Shown here piece by piece: positions 1 through 12,638 of a DNA stretch of 64,000 bases (positions within the stretch are counted from its first letter, which is position 1; every line of letters begins with the position of its first letter). Both the position numbers and the translations under genes were made by a program. The notes below the pieces were generated by a model, which was not told the DNA's origin, ran no database searches, and worked only from the letters and a program-made list of their open reading frames with translations. This DNA comes from Balaenoptera acutorostrata. Its lineage: Eukaryota; Chordata; Mammalia; Artiodactyla; Balaenopteridae. The stretch lies in assembly GCF_949987535.1 (NCBI RefSeq), contig NC_080065.1, positions 38,169,239 through 38,233,238 on the forward strand, written 5' to 3'.

Positions 1-118
1 TATGTATATGTATAACTGATTCACTTCATTATAAAGCAGAAACTAACACACCGTTGTAAAGCAATTATACTCCAATAAAGATGTTAAAAAATAAAATAAA
101 ATAAAAAACAAAATAAAG
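1..118 (+). mobile_element. L1 LINE, 3' end only
   Basis: The window opens inside the terminal 3'-UTR of an L1 retrotransposon, recognised by 'ctgattcactt', 'aaagcagaaactaacacacc' and 'ccaataaagatgttaaa', followed by an A-rich tail with several AATAAA-like units. The same 3' end recurs at 51058-51142. The body lies outside the window, so its length and 5' truncation cannot be judged. It has no coding content here. Confidence 0.9.
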
Positions 119-900
119 AAACTCTCATTCACATGCTAGCAGCAAGAAATGGGACACAAGTTGAGGTTTCATTTATTTTAAGAGGTGCCTTGGATCCAGG
201 ATGCTGTGTGATAATGTTCTTAATCTGACAAAATTGGTCAATTCTGCTATACCTTAACTCGTAGGATTTATACCTGTCAAACTCTGATTGACTTGGGAAA
301 TCCAACATTGTACAATCATAGTATCCTATATTATAACATCCAAATGACTACATTTCCTGTAACTCTAAGAACTTGTTAGGATATACATCACAGTGAATAA
401 TCTCTTATTCCTGTATGATAACATTGTGTTTTATAATATGCACACACACACACATACACACAGGGTGACCCTTATTTTCAAGCTTTTATGTGCTCAACAA
501 TACAATTAGGTCTGGACAAGTTGAAGATATAGTTTTGATCTCAGTTAGCATCCAGATGATGTCTTCTGAATTTCCTGCACAATAGTAATGAGCACAAATG
601 CACAGAAAGAGTAATTAGAGAAACAGAGATTCAAACAGGGCTCTTCACCTCTGTTATTCTGCTTTTCATAGTAGAGTTTCCTGATTAGAAACCAAAGGGC
701 AGCAAAAGAGCACTGGACACTTGACAAGGGAAGGGAAGAAAGGAGAAGGGAAGAGAAGTCGACAAATGAAAGAATGAGGTATGCAGACAGGAAAAGATGG
801 TGCACTGTGGTGGAGCAATGAGACAGATTTTTTAATGTTATAAATTCATATATGACTAACCCTATGCACTGGGATACAGGGATATGTCTGTTTATTGCCA
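119..900. other. Stretch without recognised gene
   Basis: AT-rich DNA with no recognised repeat apart from a short CA tract at 441-462. A 118-codon open frame on the minus strand (545-901) has no motif I recognise. Its composition is typical of chance ORFs. Confidence 0.5.
441..462. repeat. Short (CA)n microsatellite
   Basis: About eleven CA units with a single T interruption. This is a short dinucleotide tract in otherwise single-copy DNA. Confidence 0.85.
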
Positions 901-1690
901 TTCATTCATTCAATAAATAATTACTGAGTAACGACTATGTGCTAGGCGCTATTATGTGTGTATTTCCACCATGGACCAAAGAGGAAAAGATGGTGTCCTC
1001 AAGGGTCTTATATCTGAGTGGGGGAATATAAAATGAATAGGGAAACCAAATAGTAGGTTAAAGTACTGTGGGCGAAAAAGGTAGAGGAGGGTCAGGAGGG
1101 TCAGGGTGGCGAGGATCAGAGAAAGGATCAGGTTGCAGTATTAAATACGGCAGTCAGGGCAGGGCAGGACGCCTTAGGGCGGCAGTATTTAAACAAAGAC
1201 TGTAGGAGGTGAGGAGGTTATCCAGACAGTTCTCTGGGGGAGGGGAGGGTTTTCCAGCAAAGGGAACAGCTAGGGCAAAGGCCTCTGTGGAGGAAGAGGA
1301 GGAGTTCAGTTTTGAACATGTCAAGTTTGGCATGCTATTGGACATCCAAATAGAGATGTCAAAGCAGCAGTTGGATATATGAGTCTGGAGTTTGGGGAGC
1401 AAGGTCTGGACTTGAGATAAGAATTTGGGAACATTAGCAAAGAGAGGGTAGATCTCAAACCGCAAGCCTGAATGAAATCACCAAGAGAGTGACTGTAGCT
1501 AAAGAAGTCTGAGGCTGTCCCAAAAGGCTTTAAAATTAAGAGGTTTGGGAGACCCTGGAAAACAAGCCAAGGAGTTGGAGGAGAGGTTCACTAAGGGAAG
1601 GAGGAGGAGCACAGTTACTTTCTTCTCCCCATTGTCAAAACTGGCTAATGTTGGTGAGTTGCAGACAGTACTTACTCTACCTAACAAAAG
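901..1690 (-). mobile_element. L2 LINE, degenerate, minus strand
   Basis: Read on the minus strand this is an ancient L2 element. The plus strand starts with 'ttcattcattcaataaat', the complement of the L2 3' terminus, and runs through the complement of the 3'-UTR into the reverse-transcriptase ORF. A minus-strand frame at 1154-1465 keeps a stretch like the region after the RT catalytic core (LQTHISNC...DISIWMSN). An internal deletion joins the 3' part to the RT part near 1285. Stops and indels show it is long dead. Confidence 0.75.
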
Positions 1691-1737
1691 TCATCTCCTC
1701 CCCTGTAAGAGGCAATAGAAACCACAGGACTCCGGCC

Positions 1738-1757
1738 AAAAAAAAAAAAAAAAAAAA
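1738..1757. repeat. Poly-A homopolymer (20 A)
   Basis: A run of 20 A residues next to the 5' end of the L2 copy. No retroposed body of its own is recognisable next to it. Confidence 0.8.
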
Positions 1758-4700
1758 TCTTGCTCTCAAGAAGTGTACCAAAGAAAAGACATGTTTTAAA
1801 TGTGCCTAGAAATTTAGAAACATCTTTTGATTATTATCCTAGGGATACTATCATCAGAGCTCTTTATCTGAAAAACCCATTTTACTTATTTTTAAAGCAG
1901 TAATCTTATTTCTAATACTTTTAGTAATAGCACGGCTCTGTCAGCTAATGTATTTTTTTTTAATTCTCAGATTCTAATGAAAAAAGACATTTGTCATCTA
2001 ATGACTCTGTTAAATTAGCTAGAAATGAAGGCTGACCACTTGTTTTATGCTTGATAGAAACGTGCACATAAAATTAGTAGTAACTCAATTTCATCTCTTG
2101 GTAAAAGTGGTTAATAATTTGTATTTACATGTCTTTTAAATTGAAAAGGCTAAGGTGTGTATAAATGCAAAACCAGTCATTTTATTGTACCAAGTATCAA
2201 AAGCTTAGATTAATTACAGACAGAAGCATTCAGCTCACTGCTAATAACAGCTATTTCAAATGATTAGCATAAACTAGATAATGGAAATTATCTTGATTTA
2301 CCATTGCTCAAAAGAGAAAATATTATCTCAATTATTCTTGATTTATTTGCCCAAATTTTAAAAAGCTCAGAGATTGCTTCAGTTAAACAGTTTTTTTGTG
2401 TGTGCAGGGTAATTTCTATACATATTTTATGAAATCTACAGCAAATATCCCAAGGTACTACAGGCTTATCATTTTATCCTAGTTAATTAGATCAAATAAA
2501 CATATCTACTCTTTGCTGTGAAGCAACTCATGATCAAATGTGTCTAGCAGGTTGAGTGTAGTTTGAAGTTAGTTTGGAAGAAAGCCTAACAAAGATCAGA
2601 GAAGCTGACCTCATTAGACACAGTAATATGTTTTGAGAAATTTAATTTAGGTTTATCAGTTATCCTATGTATAAATGTCATAGGAACTCATAAGACTGTT
2701 TGTAATAAGCAATAAACAGAGGAGAATTAAGAATAAACTATAAAAAGATGTTCTTCATTAGATTTTCGAGCTAGAAAAATATTTGACCTGGCAGTCAACA
2801 TAGTCAAACAGTTGTGAGTGACAGGAGTTGCTGAGAGATCCCTGATGATTGCTAGTGAATGATATTCTTGGTCAACTTGGTTCTGCATGTTTATTAACAT
2901 CTGAGGAGTAATACCCATAGCCAAAAGCACTGGTAAATTTTTTCCAAGGTGTTTGTTGGCTCAAACTGTAGATGGCTTTGCTTAGGAGGCTTGTTCTCTG
3001 ATATTTGTTGAAATACAAAGACAGCTATTTCATAGATAATTGTCCTGTATTTATTTACATGACATGTTTCCACGTTTGGTTGCTATTGATGTGTTTACTG
3101 GCTCTGAGTTGATTTTTCATTCAGATTTTTAGCACTAAATAAAATACCAAAACCAAAACAAAATAAGTAAAATAAGGGATGCTTTTAATTTTGGATTAAT
3201 TCTGACTAAACCAGTTTAAGAAAAAACGTCTTGCTTTGTTTTTATCTATACATAGGAACAGGGCCAGGAGTAGGGTGAAGTGAATGGGGTACTTGCTCAG
3301 GTACAAGATTCAGGTGGGCTGGGCCAGAGAATGAAGGATCTTTCTCCTATGGAATCTGAATGTTACTCTATAGGTGAGGAGTTAGCTAGGATATTTGAAA
3401 CAAAGTAGTGATGTGATCAAATCTTCCTTTCCCAAAACCTGCTCCTTCTCCAAAACTTATTGAAATAATAAATAAATAACAAGAGTAGGGAGTAGTAACA
3501 ATGGTATGCCATGAATGTAATGTCAGTGGATTTCTAGTAGATAGAGGATGGATGAGACCAGATTAAAGAAGCCACCAAAGACTCTTAAACTTCCTAAGAA
3601 AGTAGTGAGGTGTTACAGACTTTGCAGGAAATGAGGAAATGCTGGCCTACTCCTTTAAGACTTCCTACTTTGGAGGGGTTAGTTAGTTGGTGCCAGTGAT
3701 GAGAAGGGTCAAGACAGGGACCATTCCTCTAGGTTCCCCTAACCATAAGAATCACTTGAAGACAAACTCAGTCAAACAAGAGATACATCTAAATAAAAAC
3801 TCATCATCTATATCATGATAGGAAAGGACCTGATGTTTAGCCCTGAAACTATTTAAATAAACAAAGTATAAACAACTGTTGTGTGTTTACAAAATGAAAC
3901 AAACATACTTTTTGAAATTGATGATAATGCTTAAAAATAATACCAGATAATAATAAAAACATTCCAGATTATAAACAAAAAACAAAACAACACTAGAGAG
4001 AGGATATGGGTGTTAAAGATGGTATAGATATGCTAATTATTTTGTCTATCATTGAAAGAGCAAATAAAGGCTGTTTTTCATTCTTGACATTAATAATTAG
4101 AGACTAGTGATTTGATTGTAAGACTTACAAGTAAAACAGTATGTTTACCTTCCAAGTTACTGGAGCTAAAAGATATCAAAGAATATATGGACTATATAGC
4201 ACAAGACTAAAAACAAACAAACAAGAAAGGCAAGGAGGCAAAGCATAACATGACACTTAGGATATTACATGTAAATGGGAACACGCAATGAGATAGGATG
4301 GGGAAGAGGCAGTAATTAGCAAGTCCTGTATCAGACTTGCCCCAAATCTCAGATACTGTGTCAGGGGAAATGTATAATTTCTTTTAGGTTCATCTGTGAA
4401 CACTCACTCTTTTATGAAGGTAATTTGAAGGATGCTCTGAAAAATGATTTCCTTCTCATGATTCAGTTTCTGAGGCCCAAAAGTCCACCAACAGAATATA
4501 CTCCTTCTTTCCTTTAGGTTAGAAGTTCTTTCTAGAAAGCCATTAGACATTTTCCAATTTCATCATAAATCAATCACCCAAATTATTATTTTTTTGCTTT
4601 CAAATATATTTTAGTGTTTTTATCCAGTTATCGACTACCAATGCCTTAGCTGAAGCAGTTTATCGTAAAGTTTCTCAAGATTAAGTGTGAATAAGATAAC

Positions 4701-4857
4701 ATTCTGGCATGGCTCAGATAAGTGTTGACAGCCAATATATTTGGAGTAATGATTTCCTTGCTGAAGTTTCCACTAGTATGAAATAAGAAAATAAGAAAAA
4801 TATAGTGAATTTCTAGAACAGTTAAATATACTCATTTGTTTCTGATGTAATGGATTA
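1758..4857. other. AT-rich single-copy-looking DNA, no gene
   Basis: Three kilobases with no recognised repeat or gene. The part around 1900-2400 is dense in TAAT/ATTA cores ('ttagattaattac', 'gattagcat', 'ctaattattc') and lacks repeat signatures, so it is a candidate conserved non-coding element. The 3250-3720 part is slightly more GC-rich and may contain unrecognised decayed repeat. A minus-strand 67-codon frame at 2727-2930 has no recognisable domain. Confidence 0.5.
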
Positions 4858-5527
4858 TTTTTATTTATTTTTATTTTTTAAAATTTATTTTAACTTTTTA
4901 TTTTATATTGGAGTATAGTTGATTAACAATGTTGTGTTAGTTTCAGGTGTACAGCAAAGTGATTCAGTTATACATACACATGTATCTATTCTTTTTTAAA
5001 TTCTTCTCCCATTTAGGTTATTATAGAATACTGAGCAGAGTTCCCTGTGCTATAAGTAGGTCCTTGTTGGTTATCTATTTTAAATATAGCAGTGTGTATA
5101 TGTCAATCCCAGCCTCCCAATCTATCCCCACGCTTCCCCCTGGTAACCATAAGTTTGTTCTCTAAGTCTGTGAGTCTATTTCTGTTTTGTAAATAAGTTC
5201 ATTTGTGTCATTATTTTTAGATTCTGCACATAAGCAGTATCATGTGATATTTGTCTTTCTCTGTCTGACTTACTTCACTTTGTATGATCATCTCCAGGTC
5301 GGTCCATGTCACTACAAATGGCATTATTTCATTCTTTTTAGTGGCTGAGTAATATTCCATTGCATATATGTACCACATCTTTATCCATTCAACTGTTGAT
5401 GGACATTTAGGTTGCTTCCATGTCTTGGCTATTGAAAACTGTGCTGCAATGAACATTGGGGTGAATGTATCCTTTTGAACCATGGTTTTCTCCAGATATA
5501 TACCCAGGAGTGGGATTGCTAGAGTCC
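4858..5527 (-). mobile_element. L1 LINE, 5'-truncated, minus strand
   Basis: The plus strand begins with a T-rich tail complement, then 'ggagtatagttgatt' and 'cagcaaagtgattcagtta', the complement of the L1 3'-UTR. It continues into the complement of the ORF2 C-terminus. It stops near 5527 where the match to the other L1 copies ends, so only about 670 bp of the element is present. No clear target-site duplication was found. Confidence 0.88.
5217..5483 (-). pseudogene. L1 ORF2 C-terminal remnant
   Basis: An 88-codon minus-strand frame corresponding to the very C-terminus of the L1 ORF2 endonuclease/reverse-transcriptase polyprotein, recognised by 'PMFIAA', 'KCPSTVEWIK' and 'MEYYSATKKNEI'. ORF2 is normally about 1,270 residues, so both enzymatic domains are missing. 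It has no independent function. Confidence 0.85.
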
Positions 5528-5679
5528 ACTGGGTTTCAGTGTTAAAGATTCCTTTGTTTTAGGCAATGAGTCACTATTGGGTAGCAATTTTTAAAGTGTC
5601 CATACTTGGCAAAATAGACTATTTCTATTAGTAACTCTGCTAGTTTACCTTTATTTCTTTTAATATTTTACTGTTAATT
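5528..5679. other. Short unassigned stretch
   Basis: Sequence between the L1 and the next L2 with no recognised feature. Confidence 0.4.
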
Positions 5680-6130
5680 GAGGTCAGAGAGACTCCCATT
5701 CATTTTTTTACTTAAGCACCTGATATCTATTGAAGTCCTACTATGTGTCAAGCACTGGTCTTGGTCCTGGGAACACAGCAGAGAATAACAAAAGTGTTTA
5801 CTCTCATGGATCTTAAATGCTGCTGAGGGTGGAGTCAAGCTACAAGCAAATAAATACATAATATATCGAATGGCCATAAGTTCAAAGAGAAAAGTGAAGC
5901 AGAGTAAGAACACAGTGAGTGGTGAGGTACCATATTAGATAAGGCATATCTGAGTAAGTATCTTAATGGTAAGAAAACATTCTAGAACAGGGACAGGGGC
6001 ATTGTCTGCTTTGCATATTCGAGGAACTGTGAGGTGGTCTTTCAGGCTGGAACATAGTGAACTAGGAGGTGGTAAATGAGATGAGATTTAAGGAATAGTT
6101 CATATCTCTTAATACAATGCCTTGCATACA
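5680..6130 (-). mobile_element. L2 LINE 3' portion, minus strand
   Basis: The complement of the L2 3' end is visible as 'cctactatgtgtcaagcac', then 'gggaacacagcagagaataac' and, further on, 'ggctggaacatagtgaact'. These segments match the order seen in the better preserved L2 at 18960-20590. Divergence is high and no frame is open for long. Confidence 0.65.
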
Positions 6131-7861
6131 ATGTAATTCAATAAATTTTTGTTTTCCTCCCATACTCTATACCTGTTTTCGCGTATTGATAGAAAACCCA
6201 AATTATAAGAACTTTGAACAGTCAAGGAAAGAGGCAGTAGGATGACTGTGCTAATTAGGTTATATGACAGACATTTTCCACAACTTGAAGAAGTTAAATT
6301 TATAGTGCTAACATTTTGACAAAAATATATGTAAAACTCATGATAAAATAAAAATAAGTAACTAAAAAATTATATTGGCTAAGATGTACTGAAGATAGCA
6401 ATATTTTGAATTTTTTCCAACTCTTTTTGAGTTTATCAGTTTGAATAAGTTGCTTCTGGGTAAAAGAGTAAAAGATACAATTAACAGTCATTTTGGTCTT
6501 GATAAGTCCATCTGGGCATACTTTCCGGAAGTTGACAAATACATTGCTCTCTTGACTGTGTAACAAATTCCTTTGCAATTCAGGCCAATTCTTCTCTCTC
6601 AATGATACTGAGGAGCACACATTGAGTGTCAGACAAGAGATCATCGAAAATAACTTTTGATGATGGATGAGTGTGACAGTTTACTAATATAATCAGAATG
6701 TGATTTTTACCATATAACTTGGAAGGAGTTCAAAGAATTGAGTGACATTGGTACACAAAACTCCTTCCATTTCTATTCATATAATTTCTCAGCAATTATG
6801 TCTATCAAAAATGTGTAATAGGCATGGAGTGTCTGTTATACCCTGTCTCATCCTAGAAATAAGCAATATTTATCCATAGTGAACCAGTTGCAAAAAACAA
6901 CTATACCCACTAGCTTATATTTTCAATAAAGTTTTACTTTTCTATATCTAATAATTATCAGTGTGTAAGTCATACTGATTGTTTACTGATAATTGTAATA
7001 ATAAATGAATTAAGAAGAAATATTTTAATATAGCTTTATGGTCTTAATAAATTTTAAAACAGCATTTTAATTTATATACAGATTTTTGTGTCCCAAAAGC
7101 AAGATAGACTGATTAACAAAATAATTTCAAATATAACAATAGATTGGATTAGGGTAAAATTCTACAGGGAAAAGTGGAATAGAAACACAGTTTCAAGCAG
7201 AAAAGGAAGGAGTGTAAAACTTCTGCTTGTAAAGAAGAGCTAAGTCAAATATTTAATTAAAATGGACAATGATGTTTATCCTTTTGGACATATTTAGAAG
7301 AAAGACTGTAACAATTTTATTTACATGTCAATATTTAAATATACCAGAAATTATATTGTTTACAAGTATTTAAGCTTATGATAAAATATAATAGTTTTTA
7401 AGTTAAAAATGTGCAAAGAGTTACACAGTTTGCCTAAATTCTTTCTAGTAGTACAAGGGAAAAAAAGAAAGTTGGAGGTCATTGTCCTGTGGTATTTCTT
7501 GATATAGCCCTTATATGTAAACACTTTCCAATTCTCTCCTGTCTCCCTTGCAGTAAAGGAGCTGAAATAAAATCGAATCCTAAGGAAACTCCAGCAGTTA
7601 TAATAAAACTAAAAAGGATTTCCATTTCTTATCATTGACAATGAAGTCAAGCAAGCTATGTGCTCTTGAAATCCTGGGATTCTCTAAGTTGAAACAAAAT
7701 GTTCTGAGGCTAAAGCTGAATAATATCAATTTTCTTACTTTTTAGAAAAAAAAATCTTAATCAATAGACTTTTTCTATTTTTTTTCCCTCCTAAAATTTT
7801 ATTAAAACCTTTGGTGACAGCTGGTTTTAGTCTATTAGTGACGTTTAGCTATTGAATTACC
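6131..7861. other. AT-rich single-copy-looking DNA, no gene
   Basis: No repeat or gene recognised. A 114-codon minus-strand frame (6300-6644) has no motif, signal peptide or family I recognise, and no splice or promoter context, so it is not called. Confidence 0.45.
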
Positions 7862-7990
7862 TAACTTAGTATTATTTATTATACTATATAATAATATATA
7901 AATTTATTATTTATTTCTTATAGTATATAATATATATGTATATAATTTATTATTTATATATTGTTTATTATTATTATAAGTAGGAAATAA
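7862..7990. repeat. AT-rich low-complexity tract
   Basis: About 130 bp composed almost only of A and T, with repeated TTATTTAT and TATATA blocks. Typical AT-rich low-complexity DNA. Confidence 0.8.
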
Positions 7991-9014
7991 ATATTTGTAG
8001 GAAAACTTGGAAACAGTTCATCATATTTTATTTGTTAAGTCATTTTTCTTTTCAAAGTTTTTATACCAATGATTTTTACTTTATATTGTGTGTGTGTATA
8101 ATTTTTTTTTTTTTTTTGGCTAAGAAAGTAGTTTTTAATTTGTTTAAGTGAATTAAATATCCAGATTTCAAAGTGTGGTACAAAGATCATGGTGTTCTGA
8201 AAAGATCTCCATGAATTCTCTACCATCTGAACAAATTTGAGAACCATTAAGATGGATCATTGTTTATAAACTATTAAACAATCTAAAGAAACCAGCTAGT
8301 TTTATTTAGGGTGTCAAAATGACTAAAGTTTTGTCCATATGCACAATACATTTAGTTTAGAACAATACACATTTCTTTATAAAATTATTATACAAGTGGA
8401 ATTTCTCCAGGAGGACTTAGTCTCCAAACATGATGCTTATTTTCTTAAATAATTATAAAGGCAACTCAAGATGAAATTCTGGATTTTCAAGGACCTCATT
8501 AAGTAGTGTTGTATAGAATAAAGTTTCCTATATTAATGAAGAATTATTAAACATAATTTCCTCTCACTAGTAAAAAACCAGAACTCTATTACTTTATGTC
8601 CCCCCAGCATGTGCTTTTTTAGTTCTGCCTGTGAATCAATAGTTTTGTTTAAAACTTCATGTCCATTGACAGGTGTTCCTGATGAGCTAGCTTTTTGCAT
8701 TAGCCTGTTCCAGGAAGCATCTCCTTTTCTACTACATTATCATATCTTTAGAGTTGACTCAATGTATCAACTGTATATAGCTTTATAATGAAGATGAGGT
8801 GATTTGAAATCACTTAAGAAAAAGCCTGCTTATGGAATTTATGGAAACATCCCAAGTGTTCCAATTTTCACTTTCTCATGAATTCTGAGTGAAATGTCTT
8901 CTTATTTGAGTTACAGATGCAGTTCTTTTTTTTTTTTTAAACAGTGTGTCAGGTCAGAGGTGGATTTCAATGAATCTTACATTTTTTCTCAGCTCTCATT
9001 AATGCCCAACTGGT
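7991..9014. other. Single-copy-looking DNA, no gene
   Basis: AT-rich sequence with homopolymer T runs near 8102-8118 and 8926-8938. No repeat family or exon recognised. Confidence 0.45.
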
Positions 9015-9300
9015 ACATTTAAGGATTTCTTTTTAGGTGTAACACACATTTGATGGCTCAATCTTAATAGTACAGCTTGATCAACTTTTATGTATGCATG
9101 TATATTCAGAGACAGAACATTTTTAGCCCCTCGAAGGTGTTCTTCCCAGTCAGTATTGCAACTCGAGTAACCACCTCTCTGCGTTCTGTCACCATTGATT
9201 AGGTTTACTCGTTCTTGAACTATATAAATGTTATCATGCAGTATGTCATCTTTGTGTCTGTTTTCTTTCACCCCACGTAATGGCTGTACAGAGTATAGTT
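9015..9300 (-). mobile_element. L1M-type old LINE fragment, minus strand
   Basis: The order of segments 'gatggctcaatcttaa', 'tacagcttgatcaac', 'gagacagaacatttt', 'cttcccagtcagt' and 'catgcagtatgtcatcttt' follows the complement of a 3' region of ancient mammalian L1 (L1M class). It is heavily diverged and short. The 90-codon frame here (8999-9271, minus) is a by-product. Confidence 0.6.
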
Positions 9301-9439
9301 CATCTCTTTAAAGGCAAACATGAGGCTAATAAATGAGAGAAGATTAAAAAGATGTTATTTTTTTTTTCCTAATTGAAAAGAAGATAATCCCGTAGACAAG
9401 ATTCTGGAGATCTGTCAAGGCCTGCCTCTGGAGGAGTTC

Positions 9440-9836
9440 GTCTTAGGGTGTGGTAGTTTGTGCTGGCTCCCCAGCTTCTGGGCACAGGGCAGGATGGCAC
9501 TGACTGCCACCTTGTGGTTACGCGGGGCCACTGACTCGTTTTGGAAAATGTGTGTCATGTACAGAAATGACACGTGTCACTTTTGAGGGGGAACATTTCG
9601 TTGCTGCTGCCTGACTCTCCAGAGCTTCTCTCTCTGTCTGCCAGGGTAACCAACATGTTCCAGACAGGGGATGCTTCATTCGCCTGGGTCTTGAATGAGG
9701 ATGGTGCAGAGCAAAACCACCAGCTGGTGGACATTCATGTGAGAAAGAAAGAAACGTTTGTTGGTTTAGGCTGCTGGAGTTTGGTGGTTCTTTGTTACCA
9801 AAGCATAACATTCTATGCTGACAGATTCCAGAGGTG
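9440..9836 (+). mobile_element. Ancient LTR-like repeat (possibly MaLR)
   Basis: The right half has the look of an old mammalian LTR: 'cctgggtcttgaatgagga', 'gtggacattcatgtgag', a purine-rich stretch where 'aaataaacctttgttg' is expected, and an end like 'tgttaccaaagcataac...ctgacagattccag'. The family is named from pattern memory only. No target-site duplication was established. Overlapping open frames on both strands (9518-9811 minus, 9574-9837 plus) are shadows of this repeat. Confidence 0.45.
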
Positions 9837-10304
9837 AGAAGGAAAAGTTGGGTAAGACCTCAGCTTATATTCCTGGCTGATAAAAGTTTCAGACATGGTA
9901 TTGGGACTTACGAACAACCCCTGAAGGGGTCCATGTCTCTTCCGTTGCTTTGTGTACAGTTCCTTAGCAGACAGCTCTTTAGCAATCACTTTATTCAAAG
10001 CTCAGTGACATTCTTGGGCTGGTTCTTTTATCAGCACCGCTCTCTGATACTTTCCTCTGACTTGCCCTAAAAAAATAATACCCCAAGAGGAGAGGTTGAG
10101 ATGACAGTTTGGGGGACGCTTGCTGGTGGACTGATTCACATTCTCTAAGTCCCCTCAATGAACTGTCCTCACTTTTCTCCAGGATGCCATAGCCAGGCTG
10201 GTCTCCACATATTACTCTCTAACTGTGTAACACTGATATTTTCCAAGTGATTGCATGTTACAGATTTTTGAGTCTTATTACTGATGAGGATAATTGCTCC
10301 TGCC
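9837..10304. other. Unassigned stretch
   Basis: No feature recognised. Short frames on both strands lack family resemblance. Confidence 0.4.
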
Positions 10305-10575
10305 TTTCCATGAATTAATTAAATAATTTGTTCACTGAACATTTATTGAATGCCCTGTGCCAGAGACTGAGCCAGGGATTGTGGATTCACCAGTGAATAA
10401 ATTACAGACTGTGTTCTAAAGGATCTCACTTTCTGGGAAGTAAGGTCAGAAGGTAATAAAAGGACAGCGGAATGTGATAAGGGCAATAAAGGCCATTTGC
10501 AGAGGAAGTGATTAACTGTATTGTTGTTAACTGTGGTAGTGTGGAGGTCAGGAAAAACATCACAGAGTTGGTGTT
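10305..10575 (-). mobile_element. L2 LINE 3' end, minus strand
   Basis: The plus strand carries the complement of the L2 3' terminus ('ttcactgaacatttattg', 'ccctgtgccagagactg', 'accagtgaataaa') and then a diverged run to 'gtggaggtcaggaaaaacat'. The element is truncated and non-coding. Confidence 0.65.
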
Positions 10576-12414
10576 TTTTTTAACTAAATCTCAAAGTTAT
10601 GAACAGTTTTGTCAGGAAAACAAGCATAAATAAGCATTAAATTTGACACAAGCCTCAATATTGGCAATATAACACAACTCAGTATCTCAAAATTTTCAAA
10701 TTCTCAAAATTGAGTAAGATATAGACTAAATATTTCTCAAGGAAGACATTCTTAAGAACCTCTAGTTTTGTCTTGAATTACTTTTATTGTAATAATGCTA
10801 ACATATATTTAAAATTTAGAATAAACTACTTATAGTCCTTTTACTGCTTCAAAATCAAAGCAAATTAAAAGTGTGTCATACTTTAATAAAAAGTTTAAAA
10901 AATTCTAGACAAATTTGGGGGTTCTATGTGAGTTCATTAAGTTGTGAGAAATAATCATATTACATAGTCTGGTTAAGTTTAAAGTTGTTTTCACTAAAAA
11001 TGTTTACCAAAATACCCAAATTAATCAAAGGAAACTCCCAAACTAATATTCAAATTAATATGATATAACAAACACTTTAATTGCTAAAGTTGAGGTTAAT
11101 GGTACAAAAATGTGCTTGGATATTTTCTATTTCACTTGTGGTTAACTGGATTTCTTAAGTTTTGCTTATGGTGAACCACTTTCTAAGTCATTGTCATTAA
11201 CACTGCTGATACTTTTTTCTTTTAAACAGTAAACTGTTTCAAAATTACTTTTACATTATTTTATCAACCCAATCATTCTAATGGCTGTGTTCCAAATTAT
11301 AATACTGAAAAGGGTTTAACAATCTACTAACAAAATATTCTCCATATTCTTATTACTACACTTAATGCTAATGAATGGTTTGCAAGTTGGTTATCTATAC
11401 TGATAGAATCAGTATAGTGTATCTAGTCTTAATATGTATATGGATTCAGTACCATAAAATCAGTCTTTTTGAATAGAGCTTGCTTATGTTCCTCTGTGTC
11501 CTCTCATCACTCAATTCTCCTTTGCTGAATTCTACTCATCGCTGTTTGAAATATTCTGAAAACATTGTTTTCACATTTGTCACTTCATTTATAAAATACC
11601 CCTTAACACATCAAGGTCAACTCTGCTTTTTACCCACTAACCTGACATAATTAAGATAACACATTATTCTGCTGCATGTGTTGATTCATCACAGCAAATC
11701 AAAGTCTAAAATTATTAAATTGTAAGCAAAACTTGTACTCAATGAAAATGTCTTTTAATTATAAATTATCACTACAAGAGAGAAGTGTAGCATTTATATC
11801 TGGGAACATGTTTCAATATGAGTGCAAGGTCAGCTGTGGAGTGTTTATTGTCATTTTCACATTAGGACAATGTCTACTATTGAAAGACTTCTTGGGGCTA
11901 AAATTCCAATCATGTAAATTAGTATTTGGTCACACTGGTAGCTTTGTCCCTTTATCTTTCATTGCTAAGCAACCAGAGAAAGGGGTCAGGTAACCTTAAG
12001 AGTATGGTGTAAATCTGCCTGATTTTGTTTTATTTTAATTATGCTAGGAAATTACATATGTGAACAAAATAATTATGGTTACAAATTAATTAGCATATCA
12101 CATATGCCAGAACATTTACATACATTATTTTATTTAACTCTCACTTTACTTATGATGGTCAAATCCCACATCGATATCTTACTAGGTATTTTTATGTTCA
12201 AAAGTATTTAACAAGACTTAGGAGTCCTGGTTGACCAATGTAGAGGATGCTATAGTATGCCACCAGGTTCCCTTTTAGAACTGAGGCACTTCTCTAATAT
12301 TCATTGAAGCAGATGTGGGGCAATTCTGAAGAGCCATCCCAGCTCCAGAGCTCCCCAGTGAATCCAGTGACGACCTCTATTTTAACTGCAACATAGTTCT
12401 ACTTCTTTCTTAAA
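10576..12414. other. AT-rich single-copy-looking DNA, no gene
   Basis: No repeat or gene recognised. It contains a perfect short hairpin at 11395-11417 (separate entry). An 86-codon plus-strand frame at 11733-11993 has no recognisable domain. Confidence 0.45.
11395..11417. other. Perfect 10-bp inverted repeat, 3-nt loop
   Basis: CTATACTGAT and its exact complement ATCAGTATAG are separated by AGA. The pairing does not extend beyond ten base pairs on either side, so this is too short for a microRNA precursor. It may be chance. Confidence 0.6.
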
Positions 12415-12638
12415 CCAGTGCTTCTCAACTGAGGGTGATTATGCCCCACCCCCTGACCAGTGGGCATTTGGCAAAGTTTGGAGACATTTCTGATACAGAT
12501 GGGCGAAAGTTTTGCTACTGGCATCTAGTGGGTAAAGGTCAGGCATACTGCTAAACTCCCTATAATCCACAGGACATTCCCCCACATAAAGGATTATTTT
12601 GTCCAAATATGAATAATGCCGAAGTTGAGAAATCCTGG
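12415..12638 (+). mobile_element. hAT-Charlie-type non-autonomous DNA transposon
   Basis: Ends resemble each other as terminal inverted repeats: 'ccagtgcttctcaactg' on the left and 'agttgagaaatcctgg' on the right. The interior has 'gcatttggcaaagtttgg', 'agacatttctg' and 'ctactggcatctagtgggt', typical of a MER-class hAT MITE of placental mammals. It contains no transposase. Clean 8-bp target duplications are not evident, as expected with age. Confidence 0.7.

Noticed and set aside
545..901. 118-codon minus frame
   Set aside because: No recognisable domain, no promoter or splice context, and composition typical of chance frames.
6300..6644. 114-codon minus frame
   Set aside because: No motif or context, in AT-rich DNA.
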